Assembly (NCBI GenBank): GCA_005223045.1 | Contig: NJBM01000001.1 | Location: 62,001 to 126,000 of the forward strand | From: Planctomycetes bacterium B3_Pla | Lineage (GTDB): Bacteria > Planctomycetota > Phycisphaerae > Sedimentisphaerales > Anaerobacaceae | Length of the DNA: 64,000 nucleotides | Direction: 5' to 3' | In this document: piece by piece, positions 54,072-63,919 of the stretch | Layout: each line of letters begins with the position of its first letter | Numbering within the stretch: the first letter of the stretch is position 1 | Made by a program: the position numbers and the translations under genes | The notes under the pieces: model-generated | What the model saw: the letters and a program-made list of their open reading frames with translations, nothing else | Databases searched by the model: none | What the model was told of the DNA's origin: nothing

Positions 54072-55436
54072 ATGCTGAAGCTCAGGGAACTTTTATCCAC
54101 GCCCACCACACAACTCGGTAAAGCAAGTCGCTTCGTCGTTTTCCAAATCAAACTGTTCTCGCATTGTGCCAGGCTCTTAAAGAAGAACCGCTCGGGCCAG
54201 CAGGCCGCGGCTTTATCTTATCATACGGTTTTCGGAATTGTGCCGTTGGCTATAGTGACGCTTCTAATCTTTCAATCATTTCCCGGCTATAGTCATATCG
54301 GGGATAAAGTAAAGAATTTCGTCTATGATCAGGCTAACTTATCAATGTTCAAGAATCCCGCCGCCAATAGCGAGGACTCTCAGGAAGCCGTAACGCTCAC
54401 AGAGCACCTCGACGAACTGGTCGCAAGATTTTTCGCTGAGACGAATAAGGGACACATCGGGATATTCAGTGTGCTGATAGTGATTTGGGCCGCCTTAGCC
54501 CTGTTAGGCACAATTGAGAAATCATTCAACAATATATGGCACGTCACCACCGGCAGGAATTTTGTGTATCGAATTATCAGCTACTGGGCGATTTTGACCC
54601 TGGGCCCGTTACTTCTTGGTGTCGGCATATACCTAATCACGCAGCGCCAGACGGCTCAGTTGAAGATTACGCCGCCGGTACTGTCTTATATCGTAGCCGT
54701 CATCGCGTTCTTTTTGCTCTATTTTGTTTTGCCAAACACTAAGGTCAACGCAAAAGCCGCTGCATGGAGTGCGGCGGTAGCGGCCGTGGTCTGGATAGCA
54801 GCCAAGAATGTGTTTGGATACTGTGTAACGGAACTGGAGCTGTACCGCACAGTTTACGGCGTCATGGCGCTGATTCCAATGACGGTGCTGTGGATCTACG
54901 TTACATGGCTCATAGTGCTGTTCGGCCTGCAGTTGACATTTACCTCTCAGCACCTAAAAAGCCTTGACGCTGCCGAGATTGCCGCGGCCCAAAAAACCGA
55001 GGAGTTTTTCATAGCCAACGACCTTTCAGTGATCAACATTGTCAGGGAGATTGCCGCCGCATTCGCGACAGATCAGGCACCGGTCCCGCCCGAAGTTATA
55101 TGCAGCAAGCTGGACATTCCCGCTGAGTTCGGGCAGAAAATCCTCGACCATCTCGTCAACTGCGGACTTATAGTCAGAACATCCGATCCCAGAGAGGGTT
55201 TCCTGCCGGCGAGAGACCCGGCAAATATCAGGTTGTCCGAAATCGCCGAGGCCGTCGCGGCCGCGGGCTTTGCCCAGTCAACAAGTGAATGGTCGGTAAG
55301 CCTCAGGCGGGTAAGTCAATCCCAGCGAAGCCTCCTGGCTCAGCACACCTTAAAGCAAACGTTGAATCTCGTGCAGGAGGTAGGTAATCCAGTCCTCGAT
55401 GAACAAAACTTAACCGCAGCGCAGGCCGAGAGTTAG
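54072..55436 (+). CDS. YihY/UPF0761-family inner-membrane protein with C-terminal winged helix
   Basis: 454 residues. The N-terminal ~290 residues hold several transmembrane segments typical of the YihY family (formerly called RNase BN): QQAAALSYHTVFGIVPLAIV, IGIFSVLIVIWAALALLGTI, LTLGPLLLGVGIYLI and VLWIYVTWLIVLFGLQLTFT. From about 310 onward a soluble segment (INIVREIAAAFATDQAPVPP, then FGQKILDHLVNCGLIVRTSD) looks like a winged helix. The molecular role of the family is unsettled. It follows the AsmA-like gene and may share its operon. Confidence 0.85.
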   Translation: MLKLRELLSTPTTQLGKASRFVVFQIKLFSHCARLLKKNRSGQQAAALSYHTVFGIVPLAIVTLLIFQSFPGYSHIGDKVKNFVYDQANLSMFKNPAANSEDSQEAVTLTEHLDELVARFFAETNKGHIGIFSVLIVIWAALALLGTIEKSFNNIWHVTTGRNFVYRIISYWAILTLGPLLLGVGIYLITQRQTAQLKITPPVLSYIVAVIAFFLLYFVLPNTKVNAKAAAWSAAVAAVVWIAAKNVFGYCVTELELYRTVYGVMALIPMTVLWIYVTWLIVLFGLQLTFTSQHLKSLDAAEIAAAQKTEEFFIANDLSVINIVREIAAAFATDQAPVPPEVICSKLDIPAEFGQKILDHLVNCGLIVRTSDPREGFLPARDPANIRLSEIAEAVAAAGFAQSTSEWSVSLRRVSQSQRSLLAQHTLKQTLNLVQEVGNPVLDEQNLTAAQAES

Positions 55437-55504
55437 TGTTGCTACTGCGCTGTAAACAAAGAACAGCCCGAAGACAAACAGCGCCCCCGCACGAGACCAT
55501 CAAA

Positions 55505-55921
55505 TTACTCGCCGATGATCTTTACCAGGAGCCTTTTCTTGCGCTTGCCGTCGAACTCATAGTAGAAAATGTGTTCCCACGGGCCAAGATGAAGCTGTCC
55601 GTCTGTTATTGCGACCACGACCTCGCGCCCCATTACCTGCCTCTTCATGTGAGCGTCGGCATTGTCTTCGTATCCATTGTGCCGATATTGGCTGTGTGGT
55701 TTCTCAGGCGCGAGCTTCTCGAGCCATATCTCGTAATCGTGATGCAGCCCGGCTTCGTTGTCGTTAATAAATACCGATGCAGTTATGTGCATCGCGTTGA
55801 CAAGAACGAAGCCGTCGCGGACGCCGCTTTCGGCAACAAGCCTCTCTACCTCATTGTGAACCGATACGATGGCCCGGCGCTGGGGCACGTTCATCCAGAT
55901 TTCTTTGGTTAGTGTTTTCAT
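55505..55921 (-). CDS. yjbQ: YjbQ/UPF0047-family protein
   Basis: 138 residues. The fold is recognisable by [20 protein letters not shown] and [20 protein letters not shown], with conserved His residues that bind metal and phosphate. The family is annotated as secondary thiamine-phosphate synthase in some databases; the in vivo role is not firm. ATG with a GAGG site. It is convergent with the YihY-like gene. Confidence 0.92.
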   Translation of the reverse strand: MKTLTKEIWMNVPQRRAIVSVHNEVERLVAESGVRDGFVLVNAMHITASVFINDNEAGLHHDYEIWLEKLAPEKPHSQYRHNGYEDNADAHMKRQVMGREVVVAITDGQLHLGPWEHIFYYEFDGKRKKRLLVKIIGE

Positions 55922-55961
55922 AGGAACCTCATGTCCAAAACCAACGGAGATGCTGCAATTG

Positions 55962-56429
55962 TCAAGCTATCGGCGCATAAATCTCCGTCAGGATTTCCTC
56001 GGGCGAGACTTCTCTCGGATCATTCAGATAGACTTCTCTGGTCGGCCCGGCGACCTTTTTGCGATGCTCTGCGATCCACTCGAACAGTTTTTTATACGTT
56101 CGTGCAGATTGCTCGTATGGTCCCTTATGCACAATTTTGGCCATCTGCCCGCCGGGCAGCTCGTAGCATGTGATATCCCCTTCGCCATCGACCACATTGG
56201 AAACCGGAATGACCACTTCCACGTCGGCGCTTGCTTCTTCGTTCGCCTTGACCGCCTGCCTGGGTGTTTCGTGACATATAAAGGTTGGTCGTCCATCGAC
56301 CCCGGCGCCGCTTGCCTCGGCATACTCGCGCACCTTAGCAATCATCGGGTCGATTTCAGCGTACGTGCCGCGCTTCCACATCCCCACGACCACCTGCGGC
56401 TCTATTTGCGTTATGCTCACCTCGCTCAA
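55962..56429 (-). CDS. GyrI-like small-molecule-binding protein
   Basis: 155 residues. TTG start with GGAGG seven bases upstream. The GyrI-like/effector-binding fold is indicated by [30 protein letters not shown] and [20 protein letters not shown], ending [20 protein letters not shown], a typical C-terminal motif. Stand-alone members bind or hydrolyse small aromatic or lipophilic compounds. There is no DNA-binding domain. It lies about 40 bases before yjbQ on the same strand. Confidence 0.88.
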   Translation of the reverse strand: MSEVSITQIEPQVVVGMWKRGTYAEIDPMIAKVREYAEASGAGVDGRPTFICHETPRQAVKANEEASADVEVVIPVSNVVDGEGDITCYELPGGQMAKIVHKGPYEQSARTYKKLFEWIAEHRKKVAGPTREVYLNDPREVSPEEILTEIYAPIA

Positions 56430-56605
56430 GGCACAGCCTCCAACAAGACAACAGAAACGATCCCTATTCTACACTCGCTGCCGCCAACGGACTAACAGAC
56501 TCTATTTTACCATTCATTTGCTGTGTTGAACAGGCTTTTTTGGCTCATCCGGACAGGTGATCACCCCGACAGACTGTCAAGCACCTGCCTTGAATGATCT
56601 TACAT

Positions 56606-57778
56606 TCAATCCAATAATTTCCTATACACCGCCTCAATTGTGCCAACCATTGTTTCCGGGGCGAACTTCTCTTTCACTGATTCCCTCCCGTTTTCACCAA
56701 GCTGTTCTCGTAAATTTTCATCTTCTATCAATTCTGCGCAGGCGTCTACTAATTGTCCGATATTTTTCGGTTCGACCAATCGCCCTGTCTTGTTGTTTAC
56801 CACTTCCCGTGCGCCGTCCACATCGAAAGATATGGCCGGCTTGCCGCAGAGCATCGCTTGCGGCAGCGTACGAGCGAGACCCTCTCTCAGGGAACAATGC
56901 ACGAGAATGTCCGATGATTGTATCGCAAGCGGGATCTCGCTGGGCGGCAAGAGACCTGTGAATTTGACCTTTTCAGCTAATCCCAATTGGCGCGCTTGTT
57001 CTTTGAAATGCTCTGAAAGATTGCCGTCTCCGACAAATAGCCAGACGCAATTTTCAAATCGCTTCGAGAGCTGCTTTGCCGACTCGATTACATACTCATG
57101 TCCCTTGAGCATGAACAGCCGGGCAATGGTAACAAGCACAATCGCATCTTCCTCGATTCCACACTTTCGGCGGAAATCCTTCTTTCGCTTTGGTGAGATT
57201 GGCTCTAAGAAATCATCTTCTTCGATAGCCGAATAGGCAGTGATAAACTGCTCCGGCCTGCCGATCCCCACGGCGGTCGCCTGTGCCGTCATCGCATCGG
57301 CGACACTGATAAAGAAATCCGTTCGCTTTGCAGCCGACCTTTCAATAGCGATATAGAACTTGTTCAAGAACTCGCTCTGATAGGGATGGAAAGCCAGCCC
57401 GTGTATCGTGTGTACCACCGCCGGCAGGCTTTCTCCCCATCGCCCCTTCAAGGCGCAGCCGGCAAATCTGCCCAATATGCCGGCTTTTGCCGAATGAGTG
57501 TGAACAATGTCCGGCTTCAATTGCTTGAGAAGTTTCTTTATCTGGAAGTAGCCAACGATATCATTCAAAGGATTTATCGCCCGCCGGAGCCTGTTGACGA
57601 CTAACACTTTGTAACCTTGCCCCTTCGTCTGATTGAAAAGCTCGCCTTCAGGCCCCAGAGCCGGCCCGGTGATGAGCGTGACATCATGGCCCCGCTGCGC
57701 CAGCAGCTTGCAGGTGATGAGCGTATTCTCCTGCGCCCCGCCCAGAATCAACCGTGTTATTATGTGAACGATTTTCAA
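56606..57778 (-). CDS. Family 4 glycosyltransferase
   Basis: 390 residues. GT-B fold: N-terminal KIVHIITRLILGGAQENTLI and AKAGILGRFA; C-terminal donor-binding VLVTIARLFMLKGHEYVIES, KVKFTGLLPPSEIP, and HCSLREGLARTLPQAMLCGK with the E-x7-E type motif. It transfers a sugar from a nucleotide-sugar, probably for exopolysaccharide or lipopolysaccharide. The TTG at 57778 is chosen as start: AGGAG lies five bases upstream and the N-terminus matches the family. A longer frame to 57823 lacks support. Confidence 0.93.
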   Translation of the reverse strand: MKIVHIITRLILGGAQENTLITCKLLAQRGHDVTLITGPALGPEGELFNQTKGQGYKVLVVNRLRRAINPLNDIVGYFQIKKLLKQLKPDIVHTHSAKAGILGRFAGCALKGRWGESLPAVVHTIHGLAFHPYQSEFLNKFYIAIERSAAKRTDFFISVADAMTAQATAVGIGRPEQFITAYSAIEEDDFLEPISPKRKKDFRRKCGIEEDAIVLVTIARLFMLKGHEYVIESAKQLSKRFENCVWLFVGDGNLSEHFKEQARQLGLAEKVKFTGLLPPSEIPLAIQSSDILVHCSLREGLARTLPQAMLCGKPAISFDVDGAREVVNNKTGRLVEPKNIGQLVDACAELIEDENLREQLGENGRESVKEKFAPETMVGTIEAVYRKLLD

Positions 57779-57828
57779 TATGACTCCTACTGTTACTTCG
57801 CTCGCCTTCCACAACATCGACAACCCAT

Positions 57829-57856
57829 TGTCATTCCCGCGAAAGCGGGAATCCAG
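57829..57856 (+). repeat. REP family A copy
   Basis: TGTCATTCCCGCGAAAGCGG then GAATCCAG, identical to the copy at 39322 over the shared part. It lies just upstream of the glycosyltransferase gene. Confidence 0.85.
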
Positions 57857-57980
57857 TTACCGCGACTAATGAGCCTCCACTACGTTCCTTCAATCTGATA
57901 CTTATCTCTTAAGTTTCTGATCTATCCCAATGTTGAACTTTGGATAAAATACTAACATCTGGGTAAATTTTATGTAACTA

Positions 57981-58008
57981 CTGGATTCCTGCTTTCGCAG
58001 GAATGACA
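57981..58008 (-). repeat. REP family A copy, inverted
   Basis: CTGGATTCCTGCTTTCGCAG then GAATGACA, the reverse orientation of the 57829 copy 124 bases away, so the two form a head-to-head pair. Confidence 0.85.
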
Positions 58009-58041
58009 GGATGCGTTTTCTGTATCCTGTATTCCGCCTTC

Positions 58042-58863
58042 TTAATATTTGATCCACATCAGGCACAATCCTTGAGGCGGAGCGAGCCGACCTGCCGCGG
58101 TCCGGCTTTTTGCCTCGAGGATGTCACTGACTTTCTCAGGCTCCCATCTGCCATAGCCGATATCTACCAGCGTGCCGGCGATATTTCTAACCATATTATA
58201 TAAGAAACCGTCGCCTTCGACATTGACATATATCCACTCGTCCTCGTATTGCGTATTGCGTATTGCGTATTGCGTCTGGGGCATTTGTGTTTCTTTTTCG
58301 CACGACGCATCACGCGCAATGCACGACGAACTGACTTCACAGCGGAAAATGGTCCTGACAGAGTTCTCTCGCCGATCAGCGGCGGATGCAAAGGACTTGA
58401 AGTCCTTTTTTCCGACGAGAAGCTGAGCGGCATGATTCATCGCAGCCACGTCGAGTTCCTTGGGGATATGCCAGCACTGATTCAACTGGAGGACGGGTCG
58501 GAACCGGCCGGTGTAGATCGTGTAGCGGTAAAGTTTGCTCGTCACAGCGCCGATGAGATCGAATTTGCGAGGCGCCTCTTCGGCAGCGGTTATGACTATA
58601 TCACGCGGAAGACGGCCGCTGATTGCATCGGGAAAATTCTCAGTAGGGATAGGTGAATCGATCTCGAACAGGCCTACCTGCCCTAAGGCGCTTACCCCGG
58701 CATCGGTCCGACTCGCACCGTGAACGTGAGTCCGCCTGCCTACGAGACTTGATACGGCCTCAACAAGCTCGCCCTGAACGGTCTTTTCCCCCGGCTGTAT
58801 CTGCCAGCCGTGATACCGGCTGCCGTCGTACTGTATCGTTAGTCTTATGCTGCGAACAGCCAT
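58042..58863 (-). CDS. truA: tRNA pseudouridine(38-40) synthase TruA with a repeat-derived insertion
   Basis: 273 residues from ATG 58863 (MAVRSIRLTIQYDGSRYHGW). It makes pseudouridine in the tRNA anticodon stem; the catalytic Asp lies in GASRTDAGVSALGQ (about 54). After TIFRCEV (about 171-177) there is an extra ~30 residues, including QMPQTQYAIRNTQYE, before WIYVNVEGDGFLYNMVRNIA, where family members have a short loop. The extra piece is encoded by a repeat with four CGTATTG heptamers, in frame. It starts ten bases after the asd stop, in operon with it. Confidence 0.93.
   Translation of the reverse strand: MAVRSIRLTIQYDGSRYHGWQIQPGEKTVQGELVEAVSSLVGRRTHVHGASRTDAGVSALGQVGLFEIDSPIPTENFPDAISGRLPRDIVITAAEEAPRKFDLIGAVTSKLYRYTIYTGRFRPVLQLNQCWHIPKELDVAAMNHAAQLLVGKKDFKSFASAADRRENSVRTIFRCEVSSSCIARDASCEKETQMPQTQYAIRNTQYEDEWIYVNVEGDGFLYNMVRNIAGTLVDIGYGRWEPEKVSDILEAKSRTAAGRLAPPQGLCLMWIKY
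58245..58274 (+). repeat. Heptanucleotide tandem array (CGTATTG x4) within truA
   Basis: Four exact copies of CGTATTG followed by CG. The seven-base unit is not a multiple of three, so a change in copy number would shift the truA frame. Confidence 0.85.
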
Positions 58864-58873
58864 CGCTAACCGA

Positions 58874-59875
58874 TCAGAGCAACTTTTCCGCAATTTGGAC
58901 GGCGTTCAGCGCAGCGCCTTTTCGCAACTGGTCGCCGGCGACCCAGATATTGATGCCGTGGTTCTCCGGTATTGATTCATCCTGGCGGATTCGCCCGACC
59001 AATACGTCGTCTTTGCCGGAAGCGTCGATCGGCATCGGGAAGCGATTGTTCCGGCGGTCGTCCAAAACCGATACGCCCGGAGCGGTGCTCAAAAGGTCCC
59101 TGACCTGGTCCGGTGTAATCGCCTCGGTGAACTCAAGATTGATACTCTCGCAATGTGCCCGGAGCACCCCGATGCGAATACACGTACAGGTAATTGCAAT
59201 CTCAGGACAGTCGAAAATCTTCCTGGTCTCGTGAACCATCTTCATCTCTTCCTGATTGTACCCGTTCGGCCCGAGCGCTGAATTATGGCTGAAAGCGTTA
59301 AACGCTATCTGGTACGGGAACGCCTCGCAGGTCGGTTCCTTGCCGTCGAGGATTTCGCGCGTCTGCTGCTCCAGCTCGACCATAGCCGAATGACCCGCTC
59401 CGCTGGCGGCCTGGTAAGTGCTGACCACCATTCGCTTTACGGGATTGGCCTGGTGCAAAGGCCAGACGGGCACGATGCCGATAATCGTCGAGCAGTTCGG
59501 ATTGGCAATTATGCCCTTGTTCTTGGCGATTGCCTGCGGATTTATCTCTGGAATGACCAGTGGAACGTCCGGGTCCATTCTATAAGCCGAAGAGTTGTCC
59601 ACTACAACCGCACCGGCATCGACCGCTGCGGGGCCGAACTCTTTGCTCCGGCCTGCCCCGGCGCTGAACAATGCAATATCAACCCGGCTGAAACTTTTCT
59701 TCGTCAACTCTTCAACGATGTATTCTCTGCCCTTGAATTCGATTTTCTTGCCGGCCGAGCGGCTGCTCGCAAGCATCTTGAGAGAATCAAATGGAAAATC
59801 CCGCTCTTCGAGAATTCTCAAGAATTCCTGCCCAACCGCCCCGGTCACCCCTGCTATGGCAAGATTACAGCCCAT
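58874..59875 (-). CDS. asd: Aspartate-semialdehyde dehydrogenase
   Basis: 333 residues. Reduces aspartyl phosphate to the semialdehyde for Lys/Thr/Met and diaminopimelate synthesis. Rossmann start MGCNLAIAGVTGAVGQEFLR; nucleophile Cys near 128 in IIANPNCSTIIGIVPVW; later TCIRIGVLRAHCESINLEF with the catalytic-His region. ATG 59875 has GGAG nine bases upstream; the longer frame to 59950 is not supported. Confidence 0.95.
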   Translation of the reverse strand: MGCNLAIAGVTGAVGQEFLRILEERDFPFDSLKMLASSRSAGKKIEFKGREYIVEELTKKSFSRVDIALFSAGAGRSKEFGPAAVDAGAVVVDNSSAYRMDPDVPLVIPEINPQAIAKNKGIIANPNCSTIIGIVPVWPLHQANPVKRMVVSTYQAASGAGHSAMVELEQQTREILDGKEPTCEAFPYQIAFNAFSHNSALGPNGYNQEEMKMVHETRKIFDCPEIAITCTCIRIGVLRAHCESINLEFTEAITPDQVRDLLSTAPGVSVLDDRRNNRFPMPIDASGKDDVLVGRIRQDESIPENHGINIWVAGDQLRKGAALNAVQIAEKLL

Positions 59876-60058
59876 TTCTCGATGCTCCAGTAGATATTGC
59901 AGCCAAAACTTAAAGGCAGCCGGAAAAGACTGCCCGTAATACTTCCACAAACAAATATCGGCATATTATAGCGTTTTCATCGCAAAATGGCAACCATCCT
60001 GGAGCAACACGTCAAAAAAATTCAGCCCGTCGATCCTTCGATCCTGCTCAGAACCGGC

Positions 60059-60982
60059 TTATTCGGCGGGCCGCCTCTGCCAAAACGCCGCCATCAGAGA
60101 CGCTGTGATAATACAGATAAATACGAAAATCGCCGCCGGCATTGCAGTTTTTTCACCAAAGTGTTTCAATGCCAGGACCGTCCCCAAGCCGGCATTCTGC
60201 ATCCCAATCTCAATTGCCAAAGTTCGCCTCCTGCGCAGATTCATCCGAAAGGCCGAACCCACGCCGTAGCCGCCTATCATTCCGTACACGTTCAAGACGA
60301 CCGCCGCCGCTAAGATGATCCCGGTTACATCCCCAAGATAATCCTTATTTAGAGCAATCACCAACGAGCATATAAATATGATAAACGTAACCGATATCGC
60401 CGGGAAGACGGGTAGAATCTTCTCGATCTTGTCCTTGAAGTAATGCCTGACGCCAAAACCTATGAACAGCGGCACAATCACCATCTTTATGACACTACCT
60501 ACCATCTCAAGCAGCGGAACTTCCAATCCCGACCTGGCCAGGAGAAACGTCAGGCCGGGCGTCAATAGTGGACACAACAGCGTGGAAACCGCCGTCAGCG
60601 AAACGGAATATGCCGTATCTGCTTTGGCGATATAGCTCATCACATTGCTTGCCATCGCCCCGGGCGCTGAGCCGGTCAGTATCAGCCCGACTGCAATCTC
60701 AGGCGGCAGGTTGAACAGCTTTGCCAATAAAAATGCTCCTAACGGCATGATACTGAACTGCGCCGCCGAGCCAATCAAAACGATGACCGGTTTTTGCGCA
60801 ATTCGCTTGAAGTCTTCGATGTTCAGGACCGCCCCTATCCCGAACATTGTAAGCGCAAAGAACCAATCCATATAGCTCTTCAAAGCCACAAACGGCCCGG
60901 GTGAGACATACGCGACCACCCCAAACGCAATCACCCAGATTGCAAAGTATTTCGTATAAAAGGACAGTATTCTCTTCAACAT
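60059..60982 (-). CDS. Bile acid:sodium symporter (BASS) family transporter
   Basis: 307 residues with about eight to nine hydrophobic segments. The family pattern is visible: FALTMFGIGAVLNIEDFKRI, GLILTGSAPGAMASNVMSYI (the conserved substrate/sodium crossover), AVSTLLCPLLTPGLTFLLA, and EIGMQNAGLGTVLALKHF. It imports an organic anion with sodium; the substrate cannot be told from sequence. It stands alone between asd and the right-edge module. Confidence 0.92.
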   Translation of the reverse strand: MLKRILSFYTKYFAIWVIAFGVVAYVSPGPFVALKSYMDWFFALTMFGIGAVLNIEDFKRIAQKPVIVLIGSAAQFSIMPLGAFLLAKLFNLPPEIAVGLILTGSAPGAMASNVMSYIAKADTAYSVSLTAVSTLLCPLLTPGLTFLLARSGLEVPLLEMVGSVIKMVIVPLFIGFGVRHYFKDKIEKILPVFPAISVTFIIFICSLVIALNKDYLGDVTGIILAAAVVLNVYGMIGGYGVGSAFRMNLRRRRTLAIEIGMQNAGLGTVLALKHFGEKTAMPAAIFVFICIITASLMAAFWQRRPAE

Positions 60983-61130
60983 AGCACAGAGTATAAAACT
61001 CTACAGAATCCGTGACAATCTCAAAAACGTCCGGCTCCGATCTGCGCCGGGGCCGCCGGCCCATAAATGCCTTGACTCTTACTGCTCAAATATTATCTTC
61101 CATACATAATAGACTTTATGTGGAGACAAA

Positions 61131-62111
61131 ATGGCTCAGAATTCTAAGATTGAATGGACTGAATCCACTTGGAATCCGGTCACCGGCTGCACGAAAATCA
61201 GTGCAGGATGCAGGAACTGCTATGCAGAACGGATGGCCTTGCGCTTGAAAGCTGCGGGAAGTCCCAATTATGCCAAGGGTTTCAGCGTAACGCTTCACGA
61301 GCACGCCCTTGAAATACCTTTGCGCTGGAAACGACCACGTACAATCTTTGTCAATTCGATGAGCGACCTTTTTCACAAGGATGTTCCTTTCGATTTCATC
61401 GCGAAAATCTTTGATGTCATGCGCCAGGCATCTCATCACCGATTCCAAATATTGACGAAGCGCTCTCGTCGTTTGTTGCAATTGAGCTCAAAGCTCACTT
61501 GGCCGGAAAATGTCTGGATGGGCGTGACTGTCGAGAACGCCGAGTGCGCTTTTCGCATTGACCATCTCAGGCAAACCGGTGCCGCGATAAAATTCATCTC
61601 GTTTGAGCCGCTTCTGGGCTCAATCCTTGACATTGGCCTAGAAGGCATTGATTGGGTCATAGTCGGCGGCGAATCAGGTCCACGCGCCAGACCAATGATC
61701 CCCGAATGGGTTATTGGCATTCGTGACCAATGCCTTGGAGCAGACGTTCCGTTCTTCTTCAAGCAATGGGGCGGTGTAAACAAGAGTAAAACTGGCCGCG
61801 TGCTTGATGGCCGCATGTGGGATCAAATGCCGCAGCAGTCGAAACTTACTGAAGAAGAGGAAGTAAATAGTGGACAATGTGCAGGACTTCTTCAACATGT
61901 CGAAAGCATAAGGTCGAGATTCTCTGTTTTCAATCGGAAAGTGGGATGCAGCGGCCTTTACCGAGAATTCGTGACGGATGGACTCAAATACCGTAAACTA
62001 AACTGCATGCATACAGAATACGCGCGGGCCGCCAGCCCTGCAGAACTAATGGAACGGATTCGGAGAACCCTACGCGAGATACGGGAGGACTTCAACAAGA
62101 GGGAGAAATGA
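61131..62111 (+). CDS. Phage Gp37/Gp68-family three-Cys protein (DUF5131-like)
   Basis: 326 residues, GGAG five bases before the ATG. Opening [20 protein letters not shown], then [10 protein letters not shown], places cysteines at 20, 27 and 30 (C-x6-C-x2-C), typical of the Gp37/Gp68 family. It also has [49 protein letters not shown] and [14 protein letters not shown], which recall a radical-SAM-like barrel. The function of the family is not established. The last codons overlap the next gene in ATGA. The gene is more AT-rich than asd or truA, suggesting transfer. Confidence 0.9.
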   Translation: MAQNSKIEWTESTWNPVTGCTKISAGCRNCYAERMALRLKAAGSPNYAKGFSVTLHEHALEIPLRWKRPRTIFVNSMSDLFHKDVPFDFIAKIFDVMRQASHHRFQILTKRSRRLLQLSSKLTWPENVWMGVTVENAECAFRIDHLRQTGAAIKFISFEPLLGSILDIGLEGIDWVIVGGESGPRARPMIPEWVIGIRDQCLGADVPFFFKQWGGVNKSKTGRVLDGRMWDQMPQQSKLTEEEEVNSGQCAGLLQHVESIRSRFSVFNRKVGCSGLYREFVTDGLKYRKLNCMHTEYARAASPAELMERIRRTLREIREDFNKREK

Positions 62112-63919
62112 GTATGCAGGATTATGAGATTTTCTCGGCGATAGAGAGTATTGAAGAGCCGTTCTATGAGCATGATATTGGTATATTGATTCGAAAACTA
62201 AGGGGTGAAGAAGATGCTTCGGAGTTGTCGACGGAATGGTTGGCTGAATATATGGCCTTTGATTTCTACGAAGACAGATCAGATGACGGCAGTATATGGG
62301 GAACTTACTTTGGACCAATGTGGTCAGGCACAAACGATGAAGGCAAGGCATTTGAATCACCAAGCATAAAGACGGTAACACCGGAAATGCTCAACTACTG
62401 GTCAAATCGGGCAAAACAAGCTAAACATCCAATTCTGAAAGCTCGTTATGCCGCATTAGTATGGGATTTTTCCAAAGAAGTAACACAAAAATCTGCAGAG
62501 ATTAAGATGGCACATATCTGGATTGATAGTGTGATCCGAATTGCCGAGACCAACTGCCACAAATTTGAATCCCAAGTTGTTCGAAAACTTGAAAAAGCAC
62601 TAAGCATCGCCATTGGCATTAATGATGCAGCCAAAATGGAAGAAGTCAAAAACGCGATTTTGGCGTATGAACTGAAGATTACCAGTGATGGCAAAAAGGG
62701 AGGATCTGGTTCTTCATTTGATAGTCTTTTGATGAACAAGAAGATTCAGCTCAGCGATGGCGAACAGACCTCAATTTTAGAAGATTTGGAAAAAAGACTC
62801 GATATAACTTCCAACTTCTGCGACAAAACTTCCTTCGACCAATTCGCTGCAAAGGATGCAGCCACAAGATTGGCACAATACTATCGAAAACAAGACAGAC
62901 CTGATGATGTAAAACGGGTATTGCTTAAATACGGAAGTGCATTTGAACATATCTCAAAGGACGCTTCAGGATCATTGGCCATTGCATGGCTTCAAGGAGT
63001 AGAGTCTGTTTACAGAAACTTTGGACTCAAAGATGAAGCTGATCGGTTGTTGAATATCATTCGGCAACGGGGGCCTGATGCCAAAAAAGACCTGATGTCC
63101 ATTCCTGTCGAGCAAAAGATACCTCGTGAAGAAATGGACAACCATGTCAATGAAATGATAGAGGGTAATATTGATGAGGCAATAATCAGAATAGCTGTCC
63201 ACTATGTTCCTAAAAAAGACGAGGTTGTTAGGCAGATGAAAGACCTCGCCCAGAATAATCCCATACTGTTTGACATGCCAGCAACAATACAAGATCGCAA
63301 TGGGCGAACGGTGGCATTTGTAGGATCGCTTGAAGAGGATTTAGACGGTCGCATAGTGATGCAGATCACTCAGAATATGTTATTCTCTTCAATCTTTCTA
63401 CGTCGTGTGATTTGCGGTTTTAGAGATAAATTTACCGTTACACCAGATTCTATAATCAAGGAACTCTATAAGTCGCCAATATTTGCTAACGAAAAAGCTG
63501 AGATTATTAGAAGAGGGTTAGAGGCATATTGGAACGGAGACCACCTCGTGGCTATCCATCTTTTGGTTCCACAAATTGAAGGTATCACGAGAAAGTTGTT
63601 AGAATTGTCTGGCGGAACTACTTACAAGCGTACCCGGAATGAAGGATATCACCTTAAAACGTTTGACGAAATGCTCAGGGATGAGCGTGTATGTAAGGCC
63701 ATAGGTCAAGATGCTGCATTGTATTTACGAATTCTATATACGGACTCGAGGGGTTGGAATTTGAGAAATGATATTTGCCACGGGATAAGTCTGCACAATG
63801 AGTTTTGTATCCAAGTGTCAGACAGAGTCTTTCACGCACTATTATTACTCGCCCAAATAAGAGAGCAGAAGAAACCAACTACAAATGAAACCAACAAGGA
63901 AAAGACAAAGGGGCAATAA
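62108..63919 (+). CDS. DUF4209-like protein with an HEPN-type Rx4H motif
   Basis: 603 residues, AT-rich. The ATG overlaps the upstream TGA (ATGA), with GAGGGA just before, so it is translationally coupled to the three-Cys gene. The N-terminal half is helical ([20 protein letters not shown], then [16 protein letters not shown]). The C-terminal ~120 residues carry [20 protein letters not shown] and [11 protein letters not shown] with Arg about 553 and His about 558, an R-x4-H motif as in HEPN ribonucleases. The whole resembles DUF4209 proteins. It is a plausible RNA-cleaving effector (inference). A further frame begins 35 bases before its stop. Confidence 0.85.
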   Translation: MSMQDYEIFSAIESIEEPFYEHDIGILIRKLRGEEDASELSTEWLAEYMAFDFYEDRSDDGSIWGTYFGPMWSGTNDEGKAFESPSIKTVTPEMLNYWSNRAKQAKHPILKARYAALVWDFSKEVTQKSAEIKMAHIWIDSVIRIAETNCHKFESQVVRKLEKALSIAIGINDAAKMEEVKNAILAYELKITSDGKKGGSGSSFDSLLMNKKIQLSDGEQTSILEDLEKRLDITSNFCDKTSFDQFAAKDAATRLAQYYRKQDRPDDVKRVLLKYGSAFEHISKDASGSLAIAWLQGVESVYRNFGLKDEADRLLNIIRQRGPDAKKDLMSIPVEQKIPREEMDNHVNEMIEGNIDEAIIRIAVHYVPKKDEVVRQMKDLAQNNPILFDMPATIQDRNGRTVAFVGSLEEDLDGRIVMQITQNMLFSSIFLRRVICGFRDKFTVTPDSIIKELYKSPIFANEKAEIIRRGLEAYWNGDHLVAIHLLVPQIEGITRKLLELSGGTTYKRTRNEGYHLKTFDEMLRDERVCKAIGQDAALYLRILYTDSRGWNLRNDICHGISLHNEFCIQVSDRVFHALLLLAQIREQKKPTTNETNKEKTKGQ

